From the NCBI GenBank assembly GCA_963573385.1, contig CAUYLG010051967.1, forward strand, positions 62,001 through 126,000: 64,000 nucleotides of DNA, in the 5' to 3' direction. The notes beneath the pieces were generated by a model. It was given only the letters and a program-made list of their open reading frames with translations. It had not been told where the DNA came from and did no database searches. The stretch comes from Cacajao melanocephalus (taxonomy: Eukaryota > Chordata > Mammalia > Primates > Pitheciidae). The position numbers and the translations under genes are program-made. This document shows, one piece after another, positions 33,887-55,449 of the stretch (the stretch's first letter is position 1; every line of letters begins with the position of its first letter).

Positions 33887-34934
33887 AAACAGAACCATTA
33901 AGAGGAAAGGAGAAATAGAAGTCAAGCCCTGGGGATGAAGCAATGACCGTAGTTGAGACTAAAGACCCTGCCGTCATTGAAAGAGAGTCCTGAGCAAATG
34001 GTATTGGAAGAACTACACTTTAACTTTGTTCAGGCAAGGAGCCCTGAGACCTACCTGTTTTTTTTTTAAGCTTCAGTTGCCACATTTGTAAAGCAAGGAC
34101 TTTGGATATGATGGTTCCTAAACTGCCTCCAAGTTTGGAAACTTTGATTCTGAGATGCCAAGATATTTCCATCAAGTGATACCCAACTCTTCCATCTCAG
34201 TACCTTGTTAATCATCTGACTAACTGCTCAGCTTTCCTGCTTTGGTGAGGTCATTACTGCCAGTTCCAAGTGCATTTGGCTGCCAGAGAGCAAACATTGT
34301 GTGTGTGAACCGGGGTCCATAGTGCTGTGACAATAGGTCTGGCACATTGCAGGGATGCTGATTTAACCTGAAACAGCACTCTAAACGCAGTGTTGTCTCC
34401 GATACACTATTCCGGGGCCTGGGCCTGGACAAAGTCTTCTAATTTGCTCTTAGGTGGCATCAATCTTCATTCTTCAGGCCTTTGAGGAACCAAGAATCAG
34501 AATCCCAATCTTATACCTTGTACCTATCTTTTCATAAAGTTAACACGTCTACCCCTGCTGCTTTCAATCAGGTGGGATTTATTCCACCTGGACCATCATT
34601 AGCCAGCTTAATAGCTGAAGTTGTACTTGATACGATCTAGGGTTGGGGCTGGACCCCATCCTCAGGAGGCACTTGCTGGGGCGATCTATGTATATCACTT
34701 GACTAACACAGTCACGGCAAATGGTCATGTTCTCTCATTAGCAGCCCACACATAGTTTCCAGAAGGCATCAGTAGCTCCTTATAGGTACCTCAAATCTGC
34801 AAGTCCCTAAACAGACCCATAGGTTAGGGTGGGAATGGGGATTTTTTTTTCTTTTCCGTTATGTCTTACACAGCATTCTGAGTAGCATCACTGAGGCATA
34901 CATAAAAGGTAGAAATAAAGAAAAGCACCTTCAG
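33887..34934. other. Mostly unassigned; weak MIR-type piece
   Basis: At 34070-34160 'cttcagttgccacatttgtaaag' followed by 'ggatatgatggttcc' is weakly MIR3/MIRb-like on the plus strand. The rest shows no family. Confidence 0.35.
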
Positions 34935-35155
34935 CAGAGAGGCTGAAGACACAGGCTCCTGAGCTAGACTGTCCGGGCTTGAATCCTGGGTCTGCCACCT
35001 TCTTGCTGTGCTGTCTGACCTAGGGCAAGTTACTTCACCTCTCTGTGCCTCAGTGTCTTAAAAAACTATAGTGAGGATTAAATGAGATAATTTATGTGAA
35101 TCACTATGAGCAATGCCTGCCCCATACATATGCTACATAAGTGTGACTGTTATTG
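34935..35155 (+). mobile_element. MIR SINE, nearly complete
   Basis: 'gggcttgaatcctgggtctgcc', 'gacctagggcaagttacttcacctc', 'gtgaggattaaatgag'. One of the best-preserved MIRs here. Confidence 0.9.
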
Positions 35156-35206
35156 TGGCCAGTCCTATGGAAACTGACTTAGACATTTATTTAACATTGA
35201 CTACAG

Positions 35207-35501
<295 letters not shown>

Positions 35502-35649
35502 ACATTAACTACAGTTCTTTTTGAAAGGGAAAATACAGGAAATTACTGAGTTCTGCCACACTAGATTGTAACAAATGTCTGTGACTAGGGGTATGTAGGA
35601 GGAAGGAGATAAACAGATGAATGGACCAGATCCTTGTTTCTTCTACTTC

Positions 35650-35850
35650 CTTCTATATAATTGTGTACTGCACCTGATTGCTTTAATTTTGGGGGGCAAA
35701 ATCATATGAACTGGAAATCTCTCCATGTCAGAATATGTAGATCCACCTTATTATTGGTAACCGTTGCAGAGTATCACTTACTATAGATATACACTAGATT
35801 ATTTACAGATTCCCGTGTGCTGATTGATACTGATCTAATGTCCACCGTGT
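35650..35850 (-). mobile_element. Possible L1 fragment
   Basis: 'ctccatgtcagaatatgtagatccacc' then 'gcagagtatcacttactatag' resembles the reversed L1M 3' UTR. Confidence 0.4.
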
Positions 35851-35864
35851 ACTGGATGTGTACT

Positions 35865-36065
35865 GTGTTTTAGCACCTAGGTGCTAAAGCAGGGTAGAGC
35901 ACGGCTCACCAAGAGGTTTGTAATTTTGTGGGGGAATTCAAGTAAAACAATTAGAAACCAGTACAAGAACCTGTGTATAAAATCTTAAACTGGATTAAAA
36001 CTAAGTGTCAGTGCTAGAGTAATACTCAGTGCTGGGTGAAAAGATCGGATTTAATAGGAAATAAC
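35865..36065 (-). mobile_element. L2 LINE fragment
   Basis: 'tagcacctaggtgctaaagcag', 'cagtacaagaacctg' and 'gtcagtgctagagtaat' fit a diverged reversed L2. Confidence 0.4.
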
Positions 36066-36727
36066 AATATATTGTATGCATATACTGGAGCGGAGGGGCC
36101 GGCTCGTGGATGCTCTGGCTGGAGTAGGGAGGAAATTTACCCTCTAGTTCTTCCAGCCTCCCTGAAAACTTAAGACAAGAAGGACAAGTCTAGACTCCCT
36201 TGACAAGCTACAACACAGAAGCACGCGGGTGTCTCGGCAGGAGGTGGAATGCAGCAGGCCTAGGTGCTCTCCTGCAACTGGCTCAGCATGTGGGCAGCAC
36301 CTTCCTCCCAAAGCACAGGGGTGCAGGGAAGAGTTCCCACTCCCACCTTCTGGTAGAGGCCGTGTTGTCTTCCCTGAAGCACAAATGGTGCCAGTCCTTC
36401 AAGGTACCGTGACTCTGCTGAAGGAGCTGGAATGAGAGCTCCCTTTTTTTTGAGGTCTTTAATCCTTTGATTGGCCTGATTCCTTGGGAAGAACTCACAG
36501 GATTGTGAGAACAGTTGCCCCACAGGGCCGAGCTGGGGACATTCTGTGCCTAGGTATTCATAAGCCAAGGCTGTATTTCTTTTACCCCACCCGTAAGCAC
36601 TAATCACTCACCTAAACCTGTAACACCTGGTTACCACAGGGAATTGGGTTGTGTCAAAGCCCACACGTAACATTCCTTCTGCAGGGCCCTGCCCAGCAGC
36701 ATTTGGGGTACATTAATTGTGGTAAAC
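36066..36727. other. Unassigned unique-looking stretch
   Basis: No repeat recognised. A 115-codon minus frame (36260-36607) has no domain I can name. Confidence 0.4.
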
Positions 36728-37036
36728 CTTTTTCTTTTTTTTTTTTTTTGAGATGGAGTCTCACTTTGGCTTCCAGGCTGGAGTACAGTGGTACATTCTT
36801 GGCTCACTGCAGCCTCCGCCTCCCAGGTTCAAGTGATTCTCCTGCCTCAGCCTTCTGAATAGCTGGGATTACAGGGTAGGTGCCTACCACCAAGCCCGGG
36901 TAATTTTTGTATTTTTAATAGAGAAGGGGTTTCACCATGTTGGCCAGGCTGGTCTCAAACTCCTGACCTCAAGTGATCTGCCCACCTTGGCCTCCCAAAG
37001 TGTTGGGCTTACAGGCGTCAGCCACTGCGCCCGGCT
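36728..37036 (-). mobile_element. Alu SINE (AluS-like)
   Basis: Full reverse Alu. The flanks taaaccttttt and tcaaccttttg look like a TSD. Confidence 0.95.
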
Positions 37037-37193
37037 GAGGTCAACCTTTTGACCCCTAACCATATCTACTTATACTTCCACACTCTCCATACTCATGGGA
37101 TATTTAATAATTAATTCCTAGAAAAATATATTTTTATGTAGCTCTGTGCAAAGCAGGGGTTTGGAAAGTTGGGGTGGGAAGGTTGTAAGACCT

Positions 37194-37484
37194 GGCCAGG
37201 CATGGTGGCTCACACCTGTAATTCTAGCCCTTTGGGAGGCTGAGGTAGATTGCCTGAGCCCAGGAGTTCGAGATTAGCCTCGGCAACATAGTAAGAAACC
37301 CTCTCTATGAAAAGTTTGAAAATTAGCTGGTTGTGGTGGCACGTGTCTGTCATCCCAGCTACTTGGGAGGCTGAGACAGGAGGATCACAGGAGCCTGGTT
37401 GCAGTGAGCCATGAACACTCCAGCCTGGAACAGAGCCAGCAGACTCTGCCTCATGAATAGATTTAAAAAAATGTTTTTAAAAAT
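37194..37484 (+). mobile_element. Alu SINE (AluJ-like)
   Basis: Diverged Alu with several small deletions; flanking taagacct and tgagacct. Confidence 0.92.
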
Positions 37485-37494
37485 AAAAGTGAGA

Positions 37495-37690
37495 CCTGTC
37501 CCTGCCCTTGAGAGCTTACAACCTCAGTATATACAAAAAGACAACACAGTAGATCCTGAAGTGTCAAGGTAGGTGACGGACAGTATGTCCAGTGGGAGAG
37601 CAGAGAAGCAAGCCCTGGAAGGCAATGGAGGCCTCGTGGGGAGGAGTCACAGTGAATGGAGAGAGGTGTCGGTCCCCACCTCCCAAATAC
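37495..37690 (-). mobile_element. L2 LINE fragment
   Basis: 'cctgcccttgagagcttacaacctc' and 'gaagcaagccctggaaggc' fit a reversed L2. Confidence 0.55.
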
Positions 37691-37748
37691 TCTGTGCCAG
37701 CAGTGCCTTCTGGCAGCCCTGAGGAGTTAGTTCAATAAAATAGGGTGA

Positions 37749-37873
37749 GGGCCGGGCGTGGTGGCTCATGCCTGTAATCCAAGCACTTTGGAGGCCAAGG
37801 TGGGCGGATCACCTGAGGTCGGGAGTTCAAGACTAGCCTGACCAACATGGTGAAACCCCATCTTTAAAAAAAA
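37749..37873 (+). mobile_element. Left-monomer-only Alu with tail and TSD
   Basis: 125 bp: an AluS-like left monomer ending 'gtgaaaccccatctttaaaaaaa'. Perfect TSD aaaatagggtga (37737-37748 and 37874-37885). A complete insertion of a monomeric RNA, not a broken dimer. Confidence 0.92.
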
Positions 37874-38276
37874 AAAATAGGGTGACCCAGCTTGGCAACC
37901 AGATCAATATTTTGCTTACAGATTCACAGAAAGTCGGTGCTTCCCTGATCATTTGGGGACCAAACTGGCTAACCCATTTTGTCTCCGTTTTATTTTCCAA
38001 TATGGAAAAGTGGAAAGGTAGCACAATGGATACCGTTAAACTCACAGCTACATCCATCAATTTTGCCGTATTCACTTATTTAGATATATATATATTGAAA
38101 GTTAAGTCACAGCCATCATACCTAAATATTATACTTCAGCACGTATCTCCTAAAAAGGGTATTCTACATAACTCCGATATTATCACTCTGAAAACACTGA
38201 ATGTTGATACGTAGTTCATATTCACTTTTCCCAAGTGTCCGCACGGTGCCTTTTATAGATCTTTCCCTTTCTTTAA

Positions 38277-38580
<304 letters not shown>

Positions 38581-38916
38581 GCTTTTCCTTTTTTTAAATT
38601 AAAGTATAATCAGTAATTACTCATTGCATTTGCTTGTCCTGTCTCTTAAGACTTTTTTTATCTGTAACAGTACCCAACTCACCTTTTTTGTCCTTTTATG
38701 ATCTTGACATTTTTGAAGAGTGGAGGTCAGTTTTTCTGGAGAATGACCAAAAATTTTGGGTTTGTCTGACTTTTTCCTCATGATGAGATTTAGTTTCTGT
38801 TTCTTTTGTAAAAATTTGTGGTAAGATATAGGAACACGAGAATGACCTCTTTTTCCCTTTTAACCATTTTAAGTGTACAAGTCAGTGGCATTAAGTACAC
38901 TGACAATGTTGTATGA

Positions 38917-39221
<305 letters not shown>

Positions 39222-39519
39222 TTTTTTTTTTTTTTTTTTGAGACAGAGTCTCACTTTGTCAACCAGGCTGGAGTGCGGTGGTGAGCCCTTGGCTCACTGC
39301 AACCTCCGCCTCCTAGGTTCAAGCAGTTCTCCTGCCTCAGCCTCCGGAGTAGCTAGGATTACATGGATGTGCCACCATGCCCAGCTAATTTTTATATTTT
39401 TAGTACAGACAAGGTTTCACCATGTTAGCCAGGCCGGTCTTGAACTCCTGACCTCGTGATCTGCCTGCCTCAGCCTCCTAAAGTGCTGGGATTACAGGTG
39501 AGAGCCACCATGCCTGGCC
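39222..39519 (-). mobile_element. Alu SINE, tandem with previous
   Basis: Full reverse Alu whose T run begins right at the 5' end of the preceding copy. Confidence 0.95.
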
Positions 39520-39998
39520 AGAATTTCTTTCCTTTCTAAGCCTGAATAATACTCCGTTGTATTAGTATATCACATTTTGCTAATCCATTCATCTGCAGAT
39601 GAACAGTGGGTTGTTTCTAACTTTTAGCTATTGTGAATATGCTGCTATGAACATTGAAGTATAGGTACCTGAGTCCTTTCTTTCAATTTTTTGGGGTACA
39701 CACTTAGGAATGAATTTGCTAAGTCATATGGTAATTCTCTGTTTAACTTTTTGAGGAACTGCCAAGCTGTTTTCCACAGTGGCTGCATCGTTTACATTCT
39801 CACCAGTCATGTGTGAGAATTTCAATTTCTCCATATCCTTGCCAAAACTTGCTTTTTTTTCTTCTTTCATTTTTTCCAAATAGTCATCCTAATAGGTAAG
39901 AGGTTGTGTCTCATTTTGCTTTGATTTGCATTTGTCTAATGACTAGTGACATTGCGCCTCTTTTCTCGTGCTTGTTGGCTATTCGTGTATCTTCTTTG

Positions 39999-40073
39999 TC
40001 TTCTTTCTCTTTTTGTTTTTGTTTTTTTTTTTCTTTTTTAGCACTCAGAAAATGATTTGGTTCCAATGCAACT
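39999..40073 (-). mobile_element. Small A-tailed retroinsertion, source unknown
   Basis: 75 bp interrupts the L1 between perfect 13-bp repeats tgtatcttctttg (39986-39998 and 40074-40086). On the minus strand it is 33 nt of unique sequence (starting agttgcattggaacc) followed by an impure A tail of about 42 nt. It is not Alu or L1. It is probably the 3' end of some polyadenylated RNA. Confidence 0.8.
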
Positions 40074-40237
40074 TGTATCTTCTTTGAAGAAATGTCTACC
40101 CTAGTTCTTTCCCTTTTTTTGAATTGGGTTGTTTTGTTCTCTCATTTTTAAAAAATATTCTGGATATTAATTCCTTAAGAGAAATATTATTTACAAATAT
40201 TTTTTCCCATTCTGTAGGCTGTATTTTCACTCTTTTA

Positions 40238-40554
<317 letters not shown>

Positions 40555-40960
40555 TAATAGTGTCCTTTGATGCACAAATTCGTATTTTGATGAAATCTAA
40601 TTTATCTGGTTTTTCTTTTGTTGCCTGCGATTTTGCTGTCATATTCTAGAAATCATTGCAAAGTCCAATGCCATGAAGAGTTTCCCCTATGTTTTCTTCT
40701 AAGAGTTTTACAATGTTAACTCTTAAATTTAGGTCTTTGATCCATTTTGAGTTATTTTCTGTATGATATAAAGTGAAGATCCAGTTTCATTCTTTTGTAT
40801 GTGTGACTATCCAGTTTTTCCAGAACCATTTGTTGAAAAGATTATCCTTTCCCCACTGAATGGTCTTGGAACCCTTGGTGAAAATCAGTTTACTATATAT
40901 GCAAGTGTTTATTTCTGGACTCTATTCCACTGGTCTGTATGTCTGCTCGATTGCATTTTA

Positions 40961-41293
<333 letters not shown>

Positions 41294-41304
41294 AGAAGTA
41301 TATA

Positions 41305-41435
41305 GGGACTGGGTGCAGTGATTGACACCTGTAATCCCAGCACTTTGCCAGGCCAATGCGGAAGGATAGCTTGAACCCAAGAATTCTAGACCAGCCTAGG
41401 CAATATGACCAGATCCTGTCTCTATTTTTTAAAAA
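41305..41435 (+). mobile_element. Left-monomer Alu at the same site
   Basis: Old left monomer ('gactgggtgcagtgattgac' to 'cctgtctctatttttt' plus A). Flanked by agaagtata (41294-41302) and agaagtgta (41436-41444). Confidence 0.88.
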
Positions 41436-41445
41436 AGAAGTGTAT

Positions 41446-41849
41446 GATTTCTTTCAAGCTCTTGCCTTACACCATTCCCTCAAAGAGAAGAAGAATTAGG
41501 AGAAAAAGTCGTAAACACAAAGGAATTTAATGTTACGGTGCCCTGCGTTTGAATGCTCCGAAGAGAGCAACACTCTGGAGGTGCCAATTTTCAGATGAGC
41601 ATTTAAAATGTCAGGGTTGGACAAACATTTTATTCTGTCTTGAACTCATCCCCCCTTGATATCTTAGGTACAATCATTCTCTATATTTTCTCTCTGTGCT
41701 ACTAAATTTAGAGGACCCAAGTCAGGATTAGTAGGAGACTGATTTTGTGTGTGTTTGGCCTTTAACTGTAGAAGAAAAAGAACTGCAACGGATAAATTCA
41801 GATTCAGGAATGAATGTGAACTGGTAATTAAACAGGCAGGAATGGGTAA
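41446..41849. other. Unassigned unique-looking stretch
   Basis: No repeat recognised. Confidence 0.4.
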
Positions 41850-42420
<571 letters not shown>

Positions 42421-43889
42421 GATTCAGTTCTCAGAGAACTTCCCTGGAAAAAAAAGTCATAGATCTTTGCCCCAAGCCCAATGCCAGGCTGAGATGTAAT
42501 TCACAACCTTTCTGATTGACATCTACTGACAGAAAATACACTGGATCTAAGATCCTGTGAGATCTTGCCCAAGTTTAGCCCGGCCCACTAACCTTTCGTG
42601 CTAATGGCATGAATTGCCCACACTTGGTTCTGGTTTGGGCTGGCCTCCCCGGCTTGCCTCACTGTGGTGTCTTGTTTCCAAAGCTTCCGCACTCCAGAAA
42701 GGGCTGTAACTTTAGTTTCCACATTTTTACAAAAGGTCAGGTTTTCTAAAGCTGTTAGTGGATCAACTGGGATTTGTCTGTGTTGATGAAGGTGCATGAA
42801 AACAGGGGGGACATTGCAGTTGACCTTCGGAGCCTTCTCCCCACCCACGCCCCCACCCCCATCTCCATTCCCCTAACGCTGAGCCTCCTCAGGACCTACT
42901 ACTCTTCAGTGTTCTCCCACATCCCACACTGCTGAAAATTACCTGTGACTCATACAAGTGGTTCAAGCTGCTCCGTCCCAGACAGGAATGTTGAGTCTTG
43001 CCAGTTGACATGTTGGGGTCACAAGAAAGAGAGAGCCAGTGTCCTGTGGGCTGGAATCAGGGCAGATGCACAGACACCCCGTGAACATTCCAGACTGCAG
43101 GGCTGGAGAATGGCCTGAGAGGAGCCGTTAGGCTGATTTCCCTGTGGTCAGAGGCTAGCTGCAATTTTACCCTCCCTTCCCTGCCCAAACACTCCTGACA
43201 TTGGAATTTCATCAGATGGCTACCGTGTTTGGTTTTCAACCAGGACAAACAAAGAAAAGAGATTTGTTTTCCTGTCTGCTTTTGCTGAATGGAATCTCTG
43301 ATTCTACTTACCAGCGTGCCTTACACACCCTGGGGCTGGTTAGGACTTTGAAGCCTGAGCACACAGGACTCTCAGCTTTACTGAATCTTTTTCCATATCC
43401 TGAGCCTGAGTTCAAACTTCATCCTCCCAGACCCCCACCTCCCTTCAATCTCTGATTAATTCTCCAGTCAACTCCCTGCTAATGGTCTACCCACAAATTG
43501 CTATTTCAGCTGAACTTCCCGAAAACTTGAGCATCCCTACCAAATTTCTTGGGCTTCCTTCACAACCTGGTTATCTTCTCATCTGCATGACTTTCTGGAA
43601 TAATTTTGAAGTGTTAAAAAATAATCTCCTCTAATTTTCAAGGGCATGCAGGAAGCTCAGCCCCTAAGGAACATTGAAGAAATCTGGAGTTCTACCCTGT
43701 TTATACCTGAATCTAGCCTTCCAGGAGTTTCAGATAGTTTCCTGGAAATAATTTGTGCTTTGTGGTTTTCACCTTTTTCTCTTAACTGAAAATGGGGTGA
43801 GGAGGAAGAAAGGGGATTGTGAATTACAATTACAAACAGTACACACAGGGACAGTCTTTGCATTTCTGATTTCTGATCCCAGGGATCAG
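42421..43889. other. Alu-free unique stretch of 1.5 kb
   Basis: Single-copy-looking DNA, with no repeat recognised and no convincing frame. Its lack of Alus contrasts with its surroundings. Confidence 0.5.
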
Positions 43890-43901
43890 GAGGTAGAAGC
43901 A

Positions 43902-44870
<969 letters not shown>

Positions 44871-44879
44871 AGAAGCAGT

Positions 44880-45173
<294 letters not shown>

Positions 45174-45182
45174 AGAAGCAGT

Positions 45183-45468
45183 TTTCCTGCTGATAGAAAG
45201 CAGTGGCCCACTCTGCTATAATTACAACTGAAGAGTCACTTTCTTTAGAAAACTCTATTTTCAGATGTTTACCACTTTCTTTAAAAAGGGAAAAAAAATT
45301 TACCTCAAAGGCAGGCAGTCCCCAGGGCATTTCTAGTCTGCTGGGGAAGGAACCTAGAGCGGTTTGGTAAAATTCCATCTTGCTATCTTGGTGTTAGTTA
45401 CCTAAGGGCAGGAACTGAGGTGGAGCTTTGGTGACAGCGGGAGCTGAAGAGTCTTCTTTTTCATCATC
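45183..45468. other. Unassigned stretch
   Basis: No family recognised. Confidence 0.4.
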
Positions 45469-46005
<537 letters not shown>

Positions 46006-46144
46006 CTGGACTGTCCATGAAGTTTTGAATAGGTTAATTGTGTGGAGAGATCTGGAAGACAGGATTCCTGGGTTTATTGTTCTCTCCCCACCGTGAGACC
46101 TGTGCTGTCTCCACCCAGCTAGCATCGCAAGTGGCCAGTGGGGG

Positions 46145-46330
46145 ACAGAGCCAGACTGCCATGGTGCAAATCCCAGGCTGCTAGTCTTGCAGACTGCTTA
46201 CTGCTTGGGTGAACTTGGGAAGCTCCTCACCTTTAGGCCTCATTTTTCCCACATGTAACATGAAGATAATAACCGGGCCTACCTCACAGGATCATTGTGA
46301 GGATTAAATGAATTAGTATATGAAAAGGGT
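46145..46330 (+). mobile_element. MIR SINE relic
   Basis: 'ggtgaacttgggaagctcctc', 'ctcacaggatcattgtgaggattaaatg'. Confidence 0.8.
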
Positions 46331-46452
46331 ATCATTACCTGAAAGCAGTCTGGATCCAGACCCCAAGAGAGGGCTTTTTGGATCTCGTACAAGAATTCGG
46401 GGCTAGTCCATAAAGTAAGGAAGTCTCCTAGAGAAGTAAAGAAAACAAAAGA

Positions 46453-47122
<670 letters not shown>

Positions 47123-47461
47123 TGATCATATGCTAATCAAAGGATGGGTTATTCATGAGTTCTCAGGGAGGGAGATGGAGATTTCTCCCCTCCCCCAACT
47201 GAGGACTCCTCTTCCTTTTAGACCATGTAGAGTAATTTCCAGGTGTTGCAATGGTATTTGCAAACTGTCATGGTGCTGGTGGGAGTGTCTTTTAGCATGC
47301 TAATGTATAATTAGTATATTGAGCAGTGAGGACAACCAGAGGTCACCTTCATCGCCATCTTGGTTTTGGTGGGTTTTGGCCGGCTTCCTTCCTGGATCCT
47401 GTTTTATCAGCAGGGTCTTTGTGACCTGTATCTTGTGTCAACCTCCTGTCTCATCCCGTAA

Positions 47462-47939
<478 letters not shown>

Positions 47940-47989
47940 GAGGAAATGCTATTAACTGTTGTGTTGGTCACTCGGCACCAGAGTGAGGA

Positions 47990-48095
47990 AGACTGTCTAT
48001 TGTGTGCCAGACGCTCCCTGTAGGTGATGCTGTGAGGAGACGCAGAGGAAAGGAAAGACCTGGCTCCTTCCTATGTACCCTGAGATCTCTGTGAG
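47990..48095 (-). mobile_element. L2 LINE fragment
   Basis: 'ctattgtgtgccagacgctccctgtaggtgatg' and 'aaagacctggctccttcc' fit the reversed L2 3' end. Confidence 0.6.
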
Positions 48096-48471
48096 GAGTC
48101 CTTCCCCTTCCCCTCCAGGAAAACTCCTCATACAGATTTCAGAGTACATATGAAGGGGAAAAATCCATACCCAGTTTTCCCTGGTGGAAAGCCGTCGTGA
48201 CACAAAGGTCTGTCGGAGGCTCATGGGCCCTTCTCTACCCAGAGCACCATCTCAGCTCAGCCTGGGTATCCAATAAAGTGGTATAGGGATCCTGCAGGCT
48301 CTGACAAACTCAGCCTTGACCTTTGGATCCAGCTCCCTGTCCCCATGGCCAATCTTCTCACTCCTAGGCCTTTTGTCTGGCACAGGGTGTGAAAGAGGAG
48401 CTGGGGATGGTTGGGGGGCGGCAAGTGTGCGGCAGGGACAGGGCCAGGACAGGAAGGAGTTGGCCTAGCTG
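48096..48471. other. Unassigned stretch
   Basis: No family recognised. Confidence 0.4.
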
Positions 48472-48472
48472 A

Positions 48473-48674
<202 letters not shown>

Positions 48675-48884
48675 TGAACAGCTGATGGGGGTTCCTGTCA
48701 CTGTGCCCAAAGTCTGTCCCGGGTGATTCTGGCTCCACTTAAGCCCTGTCTTCATGGCCCACACTCAGAGCCCAGGTCTGGGCACACTGGTGCCATCCTT
48801 AGTGTGTGTGTGTATAGCTGCAGCCATGCCCATGAAGTCTGCCACTGCCTCTTGTGAACATCCAACCCATTCTAGGTTTCAATA

Positions 48885-49025
48885 ATTAGAATTTTCCTTG
48901 CTTCACTTTATCTATGTAAACCTGTCAAGGGCTACCTCAGTCTCACCTTCTCCGTGAAGCCTTCTCTGATTGCCCAAGTGACATCAGTCTCACTGTCCTA
49001 AGTTTCCTAGTTATCTATTTCATTC
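48885..49025 (+). mobile_element. L2 LINE fragment
   Basis: 'cctcagtctcaccttctccgtgaagccttctctgattgcc' is the classic L2 3' segment. Confidence 0.75.
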
Positions 49026-49054
49026 ATTTAAAAACTAGAAATGTACTTAATTAT

Positions 49055-49175
49055 ATTCTCGAAAAATATTTGAGCACCTATTCGATTGCAAGGCAGTTGG
49101 GGTGGGTGTTGGGGCATCCATAAAAGTACAGAACAGGATCTTCTAACAAGAAGCTTAAATTCTGAAAGGGTGAAA
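49055..49175 (-). mobile_element. L2 LINE fragment, opposite orientation
   Basis: 'atatttgagcacctattcg' and 'aacaagaagcttaaattc' fit the reversed L2. It faces the previous fragment 3' end to 3' end. Confidence 0.6.
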
Positions 49176-49272
49176 AAAATTCTAAAGGCATGGCCTTGAA
49201 AATTCCCTATTGCCATATGTTGCTTTTCAGGTTGGATGCTATGATTTAATTCAAAAATAATAGTTAACAGTT

Positions 49273-49664
<392 letters not shown>

Positions 49665-49850
49665 ATTTTATTTAACTCTTAATAGTACCCCATTTGGTAG
49701 ATACTATTATCATTATTATTCCTACTTTAGAGATGAGGAAACTAAGGGGCAGAAAGGTTGAGTGACTGCCCAGTGTCAGCTAGTGAGAAAGCCAGGATTT
49801 GAACCAGGCACCCTGACTCCATTGTTTATACCTTTAAGCACAGCACCAAA

Positions 49851-51039
<1,189 letters not shown>

Positions 51040-51303
51040 TCCCTCTTCTAATACCTTACCCAGTGCTTCCTTTTTCTTCAATGTAGCCTCCAGAGAACTC
51101 CCAAATTAATTTTTCTAAGATACAGCTGTGATCACCATGAACTCCTCTGCTCAAAAACCTTCAGTAATTCCCCTAAAATTCCCAAACTACTCTTCAGCCT
51201 GAAATGCAAGGTCCCGACTTCACCTGGCTTTCTGACCTTCTCTCTGTCTCTTCCCTCTCCCTATGTTCTTGCCAAATAGAACTATATGCTAGTCCGCATG
51301 TAG

Positions 51304-51530
<227 letters not shown>

Positions 51531-51585
51531 GCCTTTTCCTCATCTTTGTCTCTCCAACTCTCACCATCCTTCAGTGTTCAGCTTA

Positions 51586-52121
<536 letters not shown>

Positions 52122-52537
52122 TAGACAGCAAGCTCCTTGAAAGTGAATCCAGATCTCATTCATTTATATATTTTCCCACATCCCAGTATCTTAGTATACC
52201 TTTGTATTTTTTTGTATCCCCATACAGTAGTATCCTAACCCAATTACAGCTCCATAAATATCTATTGGATAAACTGATTTTTAAAATCAAAGAATAAAAT
52301 ACGTAAGCAGAAGGATTGGAATGTGCAGGGCCCTTCTCTGCCAATCTTCCTTTGAAGTGCCCATACCTTTACACATAGGTTTAGAGCTCTACAAAGCTCA
52401 GATAGAAGTGAACCCAGCAGGGTAACTTTGTAGAGAACAATGAGACAATTGTCATAGTACATTGTAGAGGAAGAGGATGGGACACAGAGTTCAGGGTGGG
52501 GGTGGAGGAAGGGCTGATAGCAATGAATTTCATTCTT

Positions 52538-54112
<1,575 letters not shown>

Positions 54113-54114
54113 GA

Positions 54115-54415
<301 letters not shown>

Positions 54416-54509
54416 CAAACAAAAACAATGGCCCGTAAACAAATAGAATCCTGAGCATTTCCCAGATTTTCTTGTAAAAGTTGTCTTCCACTCTTTAGGT
54501 AGCACTATT

Positions 54510-54829
54510 CTTTCTTTCTTTCTTTCTCTTTTTTTTTTTTTTTTTTTGAGACAGAGTCTCATTCTGTCACCCAGGCTGGAGTACAATGACGAGATCTCGA
54601 CTCACTGCAACCTCTGCCTCCTGGGTTCAAGCAATTCTCTGCCTCAGCCTGAGTAGCTGGCATTACAGGCACCCACCACCATGCCCAGCGAATTTTTATA
54701 TTTTTAGTAGAGATGGGGTTTGGGGTTTCACCATATTGGCCAGGCTGGTCTTGAACTCCTGACCTCATGATCCACCTGCCTCAGCTTCCAAAGTCCTGGG
54801 GTTACAGGCATGAGCCACTGCACCCGGCC
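54510..54829 (-). mobile_element. Alu SINE with TTTC tail
   Basis: Full reverse Alu with a tail (TTTC)n plus T run. 'ggggtt' is duplicated in the left monomer ('ggggtttggggtttcacc'). Confidence 0.94.
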
Positions 54830-54833
54830 ACAC

Positions 54834-54928
54834 TTTCCTTCCTTCCTTTTTTCCTTCCTTCCTTCCTTCCTTCCTTTGTTGCTCCTCCCTCCTCCTTCCT
54901 TTCCTTTTCTTTTTCTTTCTTTTTTTTT
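54834..54928. repeat. (TTCC)n / pyrimidine tract
   Basis: TTCC repeats followed by CT-rich and TTTC segments, about 95 bp of almost pure pyrimidine between two Alus. Confidence 0.95.
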
Positions 54929-55439
<511 letters not shown>

Positions 55440-55449
55440 CTTCAAAACC

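Noticed and set aside
54834..54928. Short regularly spaced repeats as a CRISPR-like array
   Set aside because: The units are 4-bp microsatellite repeats with no spacers, and the genome is eukaryotic.
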